A stretch of DNA of 64,000 nt from NCBI RefSeq assembly GCF_002575655.3, contig NC_053035.3, positions 500,680,601 to 500,744,600 on the forward strand, in the 5' to 3' direction. Origin of the DNA: Aegilops tauschii subsp. strangulata. Its lineage: Eukaryota > Streptophyta > Magnoliopsida > Poales > Poaceae. The position numbers and the translations under genes were made by a program. Within the stretch, counting starts at the first letter, position 1, and each line of letters opens with the position of its first letter. The notes beneath the pieces were generated by a model. That model was not told the DNA's origin and made no database searches. It was given only the letters and a program-made list of their open reading frames with translations. Positions 22,179-34,250 of the stretch are shown here, piece by piece.

Positions 22179-23945
22179 AGCGCTCGAGGCTGGTCCCGCG
22201 GCGGCCGTGGATAAGGACGCCGGCGACCGCGGTGCTGTAGCTGCAGGGCGACGTGGCGGCGACGAGCGCGTGCCGACGGGCTTCAGGATAAGCTCGAGCT
22301 GTTCACAGGGGCAGCTGGCGCGCGCGGGTGGCTTGGGCTGCGCCGACCATGGCAGGAGCTCGCTGCCGACGCCGGCGTGCCGCCAAAAGCCCCGACGGCG
22401 GCGCTGTAGGGCGCCAGAGGTGGCGTGGAGAGTGGGCGAGGTTAGTGCGCATCTCTGCAGGCGAGCAAGGGCTAGGGGCGGAACGCGGCGAGTGCGGCAG
22501 TGTGACACGACGACTCGGTGCGCGCGCGTGCAAAACGTGCGCTCTGGGCGCGCCCAGAGCACGCACGGGACGTGCTCGACGAAATGCCAGGGCAGCCTAG
22601 AGTGCGAGGGTGTGGCTGGTAATAAACAGGACTAGGATAGGGATAGCTAGGAGTTTAGTGGACAAGGTTGCTGGGTGAGTGGAACAAGATCATAGTGCAA
22701 ACTAGGAAACATGCCGAAAACTGACTGTGCACACCAAGTGTTCGACAGAATGCCAAGTGCATTTAGGCAACTCTTGGAGTGGCCAAAATCTCCAGATCAG
22801 GGTCTCTCTAGATGTAGGTGATGATGGCAAGATCATTTGGGTAAAATCAGAAACTTGCTAGTGCAAGTTTTGCAAAACTATAGTTTTGGACAGGAAGAAA
22901 AGGGTCTCATTGCATGCACTTAAAATCCTCCAAAGGGTCCACTCTCCTGGACTTAAGGGTTTTGTAGGGAGGGCTACAAGCAGGAAAAAGTTCATGGCCC
23001 TAGAGTAAAATAAGATAGGGTTGCAGTACAAATCAGCAAACTGGACCAGAAAGAAAAAGGGGTTGATTCACTCAAAAGTTTCAAAGAACATCACTGGGTT
23101 TTGGTATAAGGTTGAATTATATGCATCTACTGACATCTCCAAACACTTGGAAGAATTTTTAAAGCAATATTTAAATAGGTTGTAGTGTAAAAATGCCTAC
23201 TGGACCAGATTTGAAAAGTTGATGTGGAGCTCAAAATCTCCAATAACCAGAAGATATTTTTGCATAAAAGTGATGTGGAAACCCCACATGACCCCCCAAA
23301 TTTTGGTGAAATTTTTAAATGCATCAATCAAATGGTTGCAGTGCAAAACAGGCTCCAAATTCAAAAGAAATCATTTTAAAAGAATAAAGCTGAGAGAAAA
23401 CAATGTTGCAATTAAATCCACTCATAAAGAATTGTTTCATAGAGAGAGTATACAAATCCAATAATACTCTTGGAAAGTTTCCACTTGATGCAAAACCCAC
23501 AATATCAAAGGGTAAATCTAGACAAATGGAAAAGTTTAATTTCCTGGCAAAAATTTTAACTTATAAAACAAGGTCAAAATTTTGGGATGTCACAGGTTAC
23601 ACCCACTGTGTGCCGGCTTCCGGAAGCCGGATCGCGGCACCTCGGCAGGTGCGGGAAACCGAAGAATCCGTCGACTCTTGAGGCAATCTTTTGGAGTTCG
23701 AGCGGGCGCCACGTGGCGCCTGGCAGCGGGAGGGGCCTGACAGGGCACGCGCGTGACGGGACAGGGCGACGCGCTGGGGCCCGCGGCCGCATGCCCTCAT
23801 CCCACGCGCGCGGATTTATTGTGGCGTCCGCAAGTCGGTTGCCATTCTCAAGGCAGTTATTGCGTACATACGTGCGCAGTTATTCCGGGGAAGTGGGAAA
23901 GGCTAGCGCAAACGATCCCACTCCCCCACGTTTCAAACCGTCGCT

Positions 23946-23951
23946 TATAAA
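23946..23951 (+). promoter_or_regulatory. TATA box of the D antisense gene
   Basis: TATAAA in GCTTATAAATTGGGGCG, about 155 bp before the ATG at 24103, with a pyrimidine-rich leader between. Same layout as the antisense promoter in B. Confidence 0.6.
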
Positions 23952-26422
23952 TTGGGGCGAGGAGGGGGCGGCGGAAATCATTCTCGCTCGCTCCCCTGCC
24001 TTCTACTTGCTCCCTCTGCTTCTTGCGACTGCCGCGCGCTGCGATGCCCGCCGCCTTGAGCAGAGCTTCGTCGTCATCCTCTTCCTTCTCTCTTCCGCAC
24101 ATATGTCGATGGCGTTGCCGTCGGGCTCGTGGATGGGCTCGACCGTCACCCTGGGCGACATCGCCTACCTTCGCACCACCAGGCGTCTGCCGGGGGCAAC
24201 GGAGGTTGTCGTGCGCTTGCCGCAGGGCGAGCGGGAGCCGCGACCCGAGTGCACGAAGCGCGTGGTCTTCTTCCCGCACTTCAAGCGCGGGCTCGGGCTT
24301 CCCGCGAGCACTTTCTTCCGCGACTTCCTGGAGTTCTTCGGGCTCCAGCCCCATCATCTTGGCGCCGACGCCATCGTGCAGCTTTCGGGCTTTGTCACCC
24401 TCTGCGAGGGGTACCTGGGGGTCGAGCCTTCGATCGACCTCTGGGTGCGCTTCTTCTCCTTGAAGCAGCAGGGGCCGAGGGCCGGGGAGATGTCTGAGTG
24501 CGGGGCTGCCATCATCTCCAAGCGGTCGGGCGCTGACTGCCCCAAGATGCCACTGGAGGATTGTGCCAAGAAATGGCAGAATTCCTTCTTCTACGTCCTC
24601 AACCTCGGCGCGGACCGCAACAACTTGCCGCCCTTCGTCAACTCGCTGCCGAGGGAGAAGCAGAATTGGGGCTACTACCCCAAGCATCCATAGCAGGAGG
24701 TGCTCAACCTGTGCGAACAGGTGTCGGTGATGAAGGAGCTGGAAGGGCTCACCGGCACCGACCTCATCGTCGCTTTCATCGACCACCGCGTGCTGCCGCT
24801 GCAGCAGCGCAGCCACCTCATCAGTTAGATGACCGTCCTGCTAGACCCCAACCGCATGGCGAACTTGTGGCTGGGGGTGGACCAGGTCGCGGGACAACTA
24901 GGAGTTCGGGAAACCCCCGTACTGCCACAGGAACCCGGCACCAATGGTGAGCCCTTGGTCTTCATACTTTGTTGCTTCCCATCTTCTCATTCGCCCTAAC
25001 ACGATGCGGGAGGTGCTTCTGAACGCCATCCGGCATCCTTACGACCGGGCGCGGACACAGGTGGTGCGCGTTGGATCGGAGGAGCCCGAGGCCCACGACG
25101 GAGGGGAGGGGTCGAACGCCAATGCAGGCGCAGGTCGGCGGGTGGGTAAGTTTGTCTTTGCTTCTTGAGTCGCCGGTTGTGGGACAACCTCGAGATGCTG
25201 ACGAGTGTTGCTATCGTAGTGGCGCCGGGTGGAGGAGGCGGCAGCGCGGCGGAAGCCGGGTCGTCTCGAGGGGTGCCGGCGGTGAGCCACCCACACGGGA
25301 AGGACAATGTCGCGCCGCGGGCCCCGGCCGTGAAGCGCGCGGCGGTCCCGACCAGGGGCGCGAAGCCGGCCGCCAAGAGGAGGCACGACGCTCCGCAGGA
25401 CCAGGTGGCGAGGCCCGCCATTCCGGTGGTGCCGGGGTGAGTTCTCTTCTTGCTTGAACTGAGTGGCTGAGCAGCTCTGCTTGGCTCTAGCGTATTCATT
25501 CTGTCTTGTACTTCTGGTCGCCGATCTCGTTGGCGCTGGCGGCGACGGTGCCGCGTCCAACGAGAGCGCCGCGTTCCGGAGGAGCCGGGATGGCACTGTC
25601 GACCGGGTCGAGGAGGAGGAGAGAGCGGATCCGGATCTCGGTCTGGACCGGGCCGACACCGAAGCCCTGGCCTGGCGGGACCGGAACCGGGCCGAGGCTG
25701 AGTTGGAGGCGGTGTTGACCCAAACCTGGGTTACCGCTGCGGCGGCATGGGCACGAGCCGGCGAGGAGCCGACGTGGCCGGAGATGCTGGCGGGGATGGT
25801 GGCGGTGGCGACGGTCTTCGTGCCATCATAGGAGGGGGAGCACGGCCAAGGCGGCCGTGCGGATGTGATGGACCTCGACCGGGAGGTCGTGGTTGTTGGG
25901 GACGATACCCCGCCGCAGACCGGCGCGGTCAAGCGGGTGGGCCTACGGAGGCGGTGGTGACGTAGCCTCGGAGGAGGCGCCGTGGTTGGCGCCAGAGGGG
26001 GCGCCTCAGGCGCCGACGAGCGAGGCGCCGCGGGCGATGGAGCCGCAGGCCACTCTGGCCACCGCCGACGCCGGAGGGGGCACTGGAGATGGCGCGGCCC
26101 GTGGGGGAGGCGGTCAGTGGAGAAAATTCCCTGGTGCTCAGGCCAGGAGGTCGCCGGGCCGCCGATTCGCAGCCGACGCGGTGCGGGGCCAGCGAGGTCT
26201 TCTTCGGGCCTCTGGCCCAGGAGGAGGCGGCGATGGACGCCGTGACCCGGTGCCTGCGAGGGCGGATGGACTGGATCCAGGCCTTCACCCAGGTCGAGGT
26301 GGAGCAGACACGGGACCTGGAGCGCGCCGTGTTCGTAAGTTTCCCTTGCTTTTTGATTTTTCCTTTTGGCTGCTTCTTCTTCATGGGGGCGTGCTAGCGC
26401 ACCCACTGGGTGTAGCCCCCGA

Positions 26423-26457
26423 GATTCGGGCCAACTGCGTAGCAGTTGTGTCGAATC
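26423..26457. repeat. Hairpin in antisense-gene intron, copy 1
   Basis: 35-nt inverted repeat: GATTCG pairs with CGAATC and CAACTGC with GCAGTTG around a GTA loop. Embedded in a block of about 75 bp (CACTGGGTGTAGCCCCCGAG upstream) that recurs in the next intron. Confidence 0.8.
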
Positions 26458-26668
26458 TTAAACTGCTATCTTGCGTTGATCGTTGCTTCTTTACAGCACC
26501 TGGACTCCTACCGGGTCAGCGTCTTCAACCGGCTCCTGGAGACGCACCAGCGGATCAAGGAGCAGCTCGTCGTCAAGGAGGAAGAGCTCCGCGCCGCCGC
26601 AGGTACTTTCCTTGTGTGCTCTTTTTTAGTGGGGGCGCGCCAGTGCACCCACTGGGTGTAGCCCCCGA

Positions 26669-26703
26669 GATTCAGGCCAACTGCGTAGCAGTTGGTTCGA
26701 ATC
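26669..26703. repeat. Hairpin in antisense-gene intron, copy 2
   Basis: Same hairpin as 26423-26457; here CCAACTGC/GCAGTTGG forms a perfect 8-bp stem and GATTC/GAATC the base. Confidence 0.8.
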
Positions 26704-27756
26704 TTAAAGTAGTACTTTGTTTCTGAATCTTCCTTCTGCAGCCGAGGTGCTATCCTCAAGGACCCGGCTGATGTGGCGAGGGCGAGGGCGGAGGTGACGG
26801 TGGCCCGGGAGGCGCTCGATGAAGCCAGCCGGCTGCGGGAGCAGCTGGCGGGCGACAAGGGTCGTCTTGAGGCCGAGGTGGAGCGCCTCAAGGCGGAAGC
26901 CGCCAAGGTTGCCGAGGCGCAGCGGGCCCTTGCTGAGGTGGACCAGCAATGCAGCCAGCTAGCCGACGACAAGGGTAAGCTCCAGGCCGAGGTGGAGTGC
27001 CTAAGGCGCTGGTGGCCGCGTCGGAGGAGACCCGCCAGGGGGAGACCCGACGCCGCTAGGAGGCCGAGAAGGCGGCCGATGACAAGCATGCTGAGTGGAA
27101 GGCGGCCCTTGCCAAGGTCGCCGATCTGGAGAAGACGCTGCAGGAGCGCGCCCGCACCCTTGCCCTGGAGCGGCGTGATGCATTGCTCGAAGCGCAGCAC
27201 CTGGAAGAGTCCTTCCCAAGTAAGTGCTTTCCTTGGGTTTTGCCGGGCTGGGACCCCAGCTTTTTGTCCTTGGTGACTTTCTTCTGACTTGCTTTTCTTC
27301 TTGACAGGGGCCTTCCCGGAGACGCGCCAGCTGGCGGAAGAGGTGGTCCGTTACCAGCGCGACACGCAGGGGGTCGTCGGCTCTGGGACTGACCCGCGGG
27401 TGGCCTGGACCTTCCCGGAGATCGTGACCGCCGCCGAGGCCCGTCTGCGAGTCTTGAGTGAGCAGATGGGGTGGCTCTTTGAGGCCGGCGCGGTGATGAC
27501 GGTGGCCCTCTGGCCGGGTTTCGTCACGCCGAACAGCTTCACGCGGCTGCCACGGTGCTTGGAGGCGGGGCCAGATCGGCTCCATGACTGGCGCCTTTCC
27601 GCCACCCAAGCTGGCACCGAGATGGCGCTCAGGTTCACGATGTCTTGGCATCCGGACCTGTCGCTGGACGCATTGATGGGCCAGCGAGTCGGCTCGGAGA
27701 GCCAGCTGCAGCCGGAGGCCGGCCGGGTCGCTGCTCGGGCTAGCTACATCGTTGGG

Positions 27757-28175
27757 TGTCGGTTCAATATCCGGCGTATCTCGTAGTAGGGGTACTAAGC
27801 TAGCCATCTGGGAGCGATGGTAACATGGACACGGGGTTTTACCCAGCTTCGGGCTCTCTTGATGAGATAATACCCTACATGCTGCTTTTGATTGTATTCA
27901 TATGGGTGTTGTACAGAGTATATGTATCTACCATGAGATTGTAGTAATGAATATGAGATTGTCTATTGACTAGCCTGGCCTCGGTTTATATATGCACCGT
28001 AGGCCTAGGGTTTAGAGGAGTCCTTGTCTTGGATGCCAAGTCTTCTAGAATCCTCCTTGTATGCGGCATGGGCTGTCCGAAGTGGCCCAATAGTGAACCG
28101 CCATGGGGGTCCTCGGTCCGATCCAGCTGGTCGGGAGACGACGTGGTGAGTACCCCCTAGTCCTGGACACCGTCA
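27757..28175 (-). repeat. LTR of element E
   Basis: 419 bp, plus-strand ends TGTCGGTTCAATATCCGG...GACACCGTCA. Resembles A/B LTRs in order (CCGGCG, GATAATACCCTAC, TTTATATA, CAAG..CTT, TCCTGGAC) but is clearly diverged. TATA box at 27985-27992 on the element strand. Confidence 0.75.
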
Positions 28176-28373
28176 GTAGCCCCCTGAACCGGTCTTCAAG
28201 TTGGGGACGCTCCTCGATTCTTCCGAACTGTTCTTCATCTTCGGTCGTCGGTCTTGAAAACTGGTTCAACAAATCTTCTTATCTTCGATCTTGAGGATCG
28301 CCGAAGTGCCCTGTTATTTTTACGCCACACCACGGGTTTCAAGTTGTTCCTTGGCGACAGTGTCCTCTTGCAC

Positions 28374-28635
28374 CCGAACTCCAATGCCGGACTGCATTTG
28401 AGGTATCTTTTGCAGCCGAGCACCAACGCCGGACCGCTTCCGAGCTCCAACGCCGGAATGTATGCGAGCTCCAATGCTGGACTGTATCCGAGCTCCAACG
28501 CCGGACTATATCCCAAGAGTATTGTTATAGTCGAGCTCCAACGCCGAACTGCATCCGAGCTCCAGCGCCGGACTGTATCTAGGCTCCAACGCCGGACTAT
28601 GTCCAAGCTCCAAGGCCGGACTATGTCCGAGGTGT
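28374..28635. repeat. 24-bp minisatellite in E
   Basis: About nine to ten imperfect units of CGAGCTCCAACGCCGGACTG plus TATC. Unit length is a multiple of three, so an open frame translates it as SSNAGLYP repeats. No start context or family support for a protein. Confidence 0.8.
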
Positions 28636-31600
28636 CATAGATCACCTTGGTTCAAAAAAGTGTTAGCCGAGCTTAATGCCGGAAATGCCCTCTAAGGAGC
28701 CAGCCACTTGCATCCCAGCTATATGCCAAACTGCTTCCGAGGTGGCTTAGCACCTCGGTCATGGGCTGATTCTTTGCGGATTTTATTTTCGATGCATATA
28801 AATTTATTTGCTGACGAGATGTATTACCAGTAGCCCTCAAGTTGTCTATCGGCCTAAAATCCGAGATGCACCTGAAGGAAAACATAAAACTGCTGATCCT
28901 GGTAGCCCTTGAGACCCAGGTCGTGAAATCGGCCTGAGGATCAACTCCTAGCTCGGCAGCATACATAGGAATAGAAACGCAGTGTAATATATTAGAGGTA
29001 ATAGTGATCGGCGGACGGGCCCCTGAGTGAGGGCCGTGAGAAGTCGCCTTGATATATCAGCTTGATGCTGGATAAGTCCCATATGTTACTTATTGTCGTC
29101 CGAAGACGCGCTTGTCCATAGTTCGGTTATGCCGAACACTGAGCACTTTGAATTTTTCTGCATTGAATAGGCAATGCAGTAGCCCCCGAGACACTGGTCG
29201 GGTGGCAACACCAGATTAGGGGATCGATTTGCCCCTTTAATATTTGTAAATTATGAGCGCAAAGCCCAGTAGACCCCGAGCCTTAATGTGGGCACGTGTG
29301 GCCGAATTAAGGATCGATATCCGTTTGACAGAAAATTTTGCTGTGTTTATCACAAACTTCTCGGAAAGAGAATAAAGATCTCTTAAAAGAGCTTAGAACT
29401 GGTCGAAATCCGAGCTCGCCAAGGTAGGCCCCAAGGGGTTTAAAAGATGGATTGCAGTAAATGGATTTTACTCGCAATTTTTATGTGTAATGATTCTATG
29501 TATCCAAGTACTTTTCATCATTAATGCAAAAATCCGCATTGTACAAAACTTTGTTGACCGACCATCGGCTTCAACCTCCTCGGCCAGTAGCTGGGGAGTG
29601 TGTGTCCTACTTTATAAAGCCGTTATAAGGGCAAAGTTTTACGGCAAACAAGGAAATCCGGTCATGCAGTTTTATAAACCAAGGTACACGGAGAGATATG
29701 TTATATTACGTTTAACGTAAGAAACATCTTCCAAAGAAAAGAGTCCTGCTATCAGTTCCTTTCTTTGGGTCGTCATGCTTATCATGATCATGAAAACTCA
29801 CCTCCGATCAATGTGGGAGGAAAATATTGAGGATTTAGTTTGGCGAAAGTTCCCGAACTCTATGGTATTAATGAACCAAAAATTTTACTTCCGTCGTTGC
29901 CGACCAATGTGATCCTTTAAGATTGGTAGCTTTCGGCTTCACCCAGTCCGAGGTACTAAATTGGATGACCCAGTAGTAATAATCACAGAGGTGCTCCCTT
30001 TACCGCCTAGCCGAACAATCAGGAACGTAGGGGTAAGCACAGGAGCCAGGCAACCCAGCTTGGCCAAAATGTTAAGTCAAATTGATGCATATGTATGGCT
30101 TGATAACGATGATTACGGAAGGCAGCCTTTGTATATTAAATACAAACACCGATGATATGTTTATTTTGACTCCGTTGCGACCGTTTATCAGTTGAAAGTG
30201 GCCCATCATCGGCTTCCGCCCCATTGTAGATGCTACACAGGGTGTTTTCGCAATAACAAAACAACCCTTAGCCGACGTCTCGGTGCCCGAAGGCGGTTGT
30301 GTTAGTGGAAACGAGGCAAACATATATGCGGGGTTTATAACTTTCACTTAGTCATAGGAGCTTTAAACTGGGGAAGCTAGCTACGAGTCCCCGGTTAGTG
30401 TTTGGCGACAGCCGAGGTCAAGCCGTAAACACTTCGGCCAATGTTATGAATGGCCCATCATTTAATATAGTCATCGGATCGCTGACCAGTTTACGCTTAT
30501 TGTGACAGACAGTTTTCGGCTTTCTCCACTGAGGTGCTTAACCATGCGAGGTGGAAGCACAATCGCAGTGGTTCTCCCTTTGCACACCTAGCCGAACAAA
30601 GCGGAACATAGGAGGCAAGCACAGGAGCCGGGCAACCCAACTATTGACCGAAGACACAATTTGAAACCGATGCATATAGCAATATCCGAGAATGTTTTCG
30701 CCGAATCTCTAAAGGTGTCCGGCGTTGCACTGCGAGACTTATGCGGGAAACACACAAATAGTTTAAAAGTGCCATAGGCTTGGAAAACCCAACAATTTAG
30801 TAAAAACTTGACGTCCAAATTAGATCAAGTGTTCGGTGCCAATCCGAAAATTGGTCTTAGAAAAAAAGGGTGCTTCTCTCGTGCATTAATATGACACATC
30901 CGATCTCAAGACCTCAAGCGGGTCAGCCCACGGCTGTAACCTCCTATCCCGAAGGCGGAGTACTGCTCGTTAGGCCAGTTTAGCGAACTAAACTCGAAGG
31001 GCTTTGAGAGAGAGACTAGGCTCCCCGGCTATTGACCACACACTCGCGTCGAAAAAAGGACTGACAGAAAAAGATTTTGCAATGACGAAGAAGAAACATT
31101 TATTATAAAACAACTCATACTAATTTAAGAGCCCCCGAGTGACTTGGGCAAAAGAATTTTATGTATAATGATTGTATGTACGGAAGTACTTATATCATAT
31201 TTGTGTTCACCCAAACTTTAAACGTGTCATAACCGACCGTCGGCTTCTCCCTCATCGGTCATGGACCGAAAAGTGTAATGTACTCCACCTGTCGAGAATA
31301 TCGACGGTGTTTCCGATAACCAGGCAATCAGGCCATAAGGCTGTAATAGACAAAGCGCGCTCAGGGAACTCATGCTATATTACTGACGAAGTGTAAGAAG
31401 CATCTTCGAAGAAAATAGTACCTCCATCGATACCTTTCTTCGGTTTCTCATGTTACTATGAGACTTGTGCAATAGATTTTTTGTACTCATGAGTTCCGTT
31501 GTGTGCCGACCATAATTGAAAACAATAAGAGCGCTAGCTTTCGGCTTCACCCAGTCTGAGGTCCGAGCTCGGATGACCCGATCGTGACAATCGGAGAGGT

Positions 31601-31929
31601 GCTCCCTTTACTCCCTAGCCGAACAATTGGGAACGTAGGGGTAAACACAGGAGCTAGGCAACCCAGCTTGTGGCACACTTAAGTCAACATGGTGCATATT
31701 GTGGCGTAATACACGAACAAGGAACGAAGCCATACAAGTATAATCATATGCAAGAGGAAAGGCTTCATAAAGGAAGCCCCCATGCAAACGGGGTATTTGA
31801 ATTTGTGTGTCACAAACAAAATTTTGACAAGGAAGTTTTCACAAACAACTTTTTGCCAAAAAAGTATAATGCTTGGTCGAACCGAACAAAATTTAAAATA
31901 GAAAATTCTGAGCATAAAAGAGAGTTAGC
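28636..31929. repeat. Tandemly repeated spacer blocks of E
   Basis: Non-coding. Blocks with CGGCTTCACCCAGTC/CGGCTTTCTCCACTG, then GCTCCCTTTAC or TCTCCCTTTGC, CTAGCCGAACAA, GGAACGTAGG and CACAGGAGCCGGGCAACCCA recur near 29936, 30513 and 31541. Another block (CCGACCATCGGCTTC) recurs near 29560, 30205 and 31225. These match single copies in the A (3.8-4.3 kb) and B (58.7-59.2 kb) spacers. No gene seen. Confidence 0.6.
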
Positions 31930-33045
31930 TGGTTAATGTGCTCGGTGTCGATGCATGGCCCGAGCATACGGTGGGACAAGGTGCCAGCCCCCAAGCCGGT
32001 CCCGAGGTGGCGGAGCGAAGAGCTTGGCACTCCGAAGTGGCGACATAGCACGGCCAATGCAGGCCCGCGGTGTGACGCCGAAGTCCCCGGCATGGGTTAA
32101 TGAAGTGATGACGAAGCCCTCGGTCTAGCCGAGGTGACATGGTATGTTGATACGCCGAGGCGACAACGCTGCCCAATCCGGATCATTTACCTGTGCACAG
32201 AAGATAGTGCAAGCCGGAGATAAAAGTAATAATAATATATTTTTATAAAAAGGGATACATAATTAAGAATTTATGCAAAGTGAGCAATAAAAGTAATATG
32301 GCCTGTGTGCCGAACATTCGATGAGGTAGAGCTATCTATGTGAAGCCGAAGTCCCGAGGCAACCGAACATGTCGCTATGGCAATTCGACCAACAAGGTGA
32401 TCACGCGAGCCGATTTAGGCCGATTGGGACGACGATGTCGGCTAGCCGAAGTGACCGCGTGACGCAGTCGAAGTCGATTACCTACACACATAAAATAGTG
32501 CGGTCCAAAAAGGATAATTGCCTTTCACAAAAATAATTTATTGAAAGAGATGTAGCCTGGCGCCAAAGTCAACGTCGATGCAGGGCATCGGCGTGACGCG
32601 GTGAAGGCGTGGCAAGGCCTGAATTCACAGGCTGGCCTGAGTTCTGGATGCGGCATTCGCCGAACTGTATATGGAAACTGACCGAACCACCACGCGACCG
32701 TTGTTAATGCGGCCACCATTTGATAGACCTGTGTACAGATGATGAAACAAACCTGAGTAATAATTCCTTGGGAAAATAAACCCAAGCAAGAAAAAAATAC
32801 TAGGATTAATAGCACCTGGTTTATCTGTTGTAGCAATCTGAAGAAAGGTTACTCCCAAAATTGGGAGTCGATCCGCGCACCCATTGCCTGATGGGCGATA
32901 AAGCGACGGCATGGCGATGCTAGCAGAGGTAGGATCGCCGAGGCAAAGCCCCCGGTCCTGCTAACGTGATGAAGCTAGTCGGCTGGTGACGCCGAAGTCA
33001 CCGGAGTATGTTGATGAAGAAATAGCCAAGTCCCCGGTTCGCCTT
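31930..33045. repeat. Second repeated non-coding block of E
   Basis: GC/AT-alternating DNA with recurring GCCGAAGTCCCCGG, GCCGAGGTGACATGG and three degenerate ACCTGTGCACAGAAGATAGT segments near 32188, 32480 and 32727. No gene seen. Right edge with D uncertain. Confidence 0.4.
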
Positions 33046-33233
33046 CCATGACGAGTTCCTGTCGGAGCGGGCGGAAGATGGCGGAGGCGTGCGTGCCGAC
33101 GACTAGCTACGGCCTGCTTCTGGACGACCCAGAGGGGAGCTCCGAGGAGAGGGACATCTACCGCGACGCGGGCGCCGAGGAGGGAGACACCGGCACCTCA
33201 GCGAACCCGGAGGCCACCGAGGGGGATGCCTGA
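33046..33233 (+). pseudogene. C-terminal end of the D antisense gene
   Basis: Short plus-strand frame with SYGLLLDDPEGSSEERDIYR and an acidic tail ending at TGA 33231-33233. Placement between E and the D integrase, and its style (acidic C-terminus), suggest it is the last exon of the antisense gene that E interrupts. The exact join with 27756 cannot be read because there is no TSD. Confidence 0.5.
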
Positions 33234-34250
33234 GTCTGCCTATTTTTAACTTAGTAAAAATTTATGTTAGGTAGCAGGTCCACCCACCCACTGGGGGTAT
33301 CCGGGTGTAGTGAATTCTAGCCTTGGGCCTGTTTGAATTTGAACTAGTGATGTATAAATTTCGTGGATGTTTGCGCTCTTGCTTTTTGTCTTTTGAGCCA
33401 TTTTTCTTGCGCTTTTCCCCTCTCGGGCTCCCCCCCACGAGTCTGACGGCCGAGGCTTTGGTCCGTGACAAGGATTTCAACCTTTGAGTGGAGCGTGTAG
33501 TACTTGAGCTGTCGAAACGTTGAGCGCGAGTGAAACACCCACTGGGCCGGCTGGTGGCAATCCGTTGAGGCCGATTGGGGGGCAGCTGGTCATGCGGCGG
33601 TGTTACAAGTGACGGGGCTGGGTCGATCAACCCGGCAGTATGGATGAAATTCGTGGATGGCTGCGCGCATGCTTTTCGTTTGTTGAGCCGTTTTCTTGTG
33701 ACTTTTCCCCCTTTGGGATTCCCCCCTGTGAGTTTCACGGCCGAGGCTCCGGTCCGTGACATGGGGTTTGGCCTTTGAGAGGAGTGCGCAATACTTAGGC
33801 GTTCGAAACGTTGAGCATGAGCGAAACATACAGTTGGCCGGCTGGCGAGCACCCAGTCGTGCGGTAACTTAAAGCGGTGTGGCCGGGTTGGGTAACCTGG
33901 CGGCCCTTGACTTAGTGTTCATGGCGTGCTGGTGCTCTGGCCTTGCGCGCTTGTTGGCTGACAGCCGAAGCCAGTTTTGTGGCTTTGGGCGAAGCGGAAG
34001 GCCGCGGCGATCCCGGCGCGTCAGGAACCGCTAAGTAAGGCGGCGGGTAGTGACCAAGTCGGCTAGCCCCCGAGCCCCCGGGTCGAGCGAGTTGGACTGG
34101 CGGCCGGGTTCGATAAGGAGGTAAATAATGCATAAATGCGGGAACTACAACTGCTTGGTCAAAAATGGCAGCCCCCGAGCATCATTTTGGGGCCCCATAG
34201 GTTTCATATGAATACAAAAGGCAGCGATACATACGTGCATACGGCTAACT
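33234..34250. other. Convergent spacer of element D with a duplicated segment
   Basis: Non-coding region between the convergent ends of the antisense gene and the integrase. Two diverged copies of about 300 bp start near 33358 and 33646 (both TTCGTGGATG, later CACGGCCGAGGCT or GACGGCCGAGGCT, GGTCCGTGACA, CGAAACGTTGAGC). Open frames across them are by-products. Confidence 0.6.

Larger units (their letters stand above)
12303..23594 (-). mobile_element. LARD-like LTR retrotransposon X with very long LTRs
   Basis: 11.3-kb minus-strand element inserted between the D 3' LTR and the D antisense gene. The target duplication GGTTA is perfect (12298-12302 and 23595-23599). LTRs are 4280 bp (12303-16582) and 3653 bp (19942-23594). 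The internal domain is 3.36 kb, with an initiator tRNA-Met-type PBS (GCTCTGATACCA, 19926-19937) and a polypurine tract (16583-16600). There is no gag, RT or integrase. The size plan (about 4.4-kb LTR, about 3.5-kb interior) matches the large retrotransposon derivatives (LARDs) described in barley. It carries three small ORFs. Confidence 0.9.
19942..23594 (-). repeat. 5' LTR of X
   Basis: 3653 bp. Matches 12303-16582 with few substitutions but lacks about 640 bp at about 20970. Ends match those of the other LTR exactly, and the following GGTTA is the TSD. Confidence 0.9.
24103..27756 (+). pseudogene. Antisense Transposase_28-like gene of element D, main part, multi-exon
   Basis: Plus-strand gene against the direction of D. 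Start at ATG 24103 (MSMALPSGSW), after a TATA box; a longer frame from 23587 begins inside X and is not real. The N-terminal domain matches PF04195: KRVVFFPHFKRGLGLPASTF, FFRDFLEFFGLQPHHLG, WVRFFSLKQQG. Exon 1 runs to about 24946 with two TAG stops at 24691 and 24826, both readable as CAG to TAG. GT-AG junctions appear at about 24947/25012, 25146/25219, 26336/26495, 26603/26742 and 27220/27307. A coiled coil (26773-27000) and a conserved C-terminal part (27308-27750, RQLAEEVVRYQRDTQGVV) follow. E cuts it at 27756. Function unknown. Confidence 0.75.
27757..33045 (-). mobile_element. Truncated gypsy-type element E inserted in the D antisense gene
   Basis: Begins with an LTR (27757-28175) whose ends and layout resemble those of A and B, followed by GTAGCCCCCTGAACCGG, the polypurine-tract side. 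What follows is about 4.9 kb of non-coding tandem repeats. No gag, antisense gene or second LTR is found, so its 5' side is missing and no TSD can be shown (left flank TTGGG). The right limit is set where D-like coding (YGLLLDDPEGSSEE) resumes, and is approximate. Confidence 0.55.

Noticed and set aside
23587..24102. Upstream extension of the D antisense ORF
   Set aside because: It begins inside the X LTR, upstream of the TATA box at 23946; a chance in-frame extension.
30000..33000. tRNA or other RNA genes
   Set aside because: Looked for A/B-box pairs and cloverleaf-like arms here and elsewhere; none convincing.
33262..33852. 196-codon minus-strand frame
   Set aside because: It spans two diverged copies of a duplicated non-coding segment and ends in spacer; no family match recognised.
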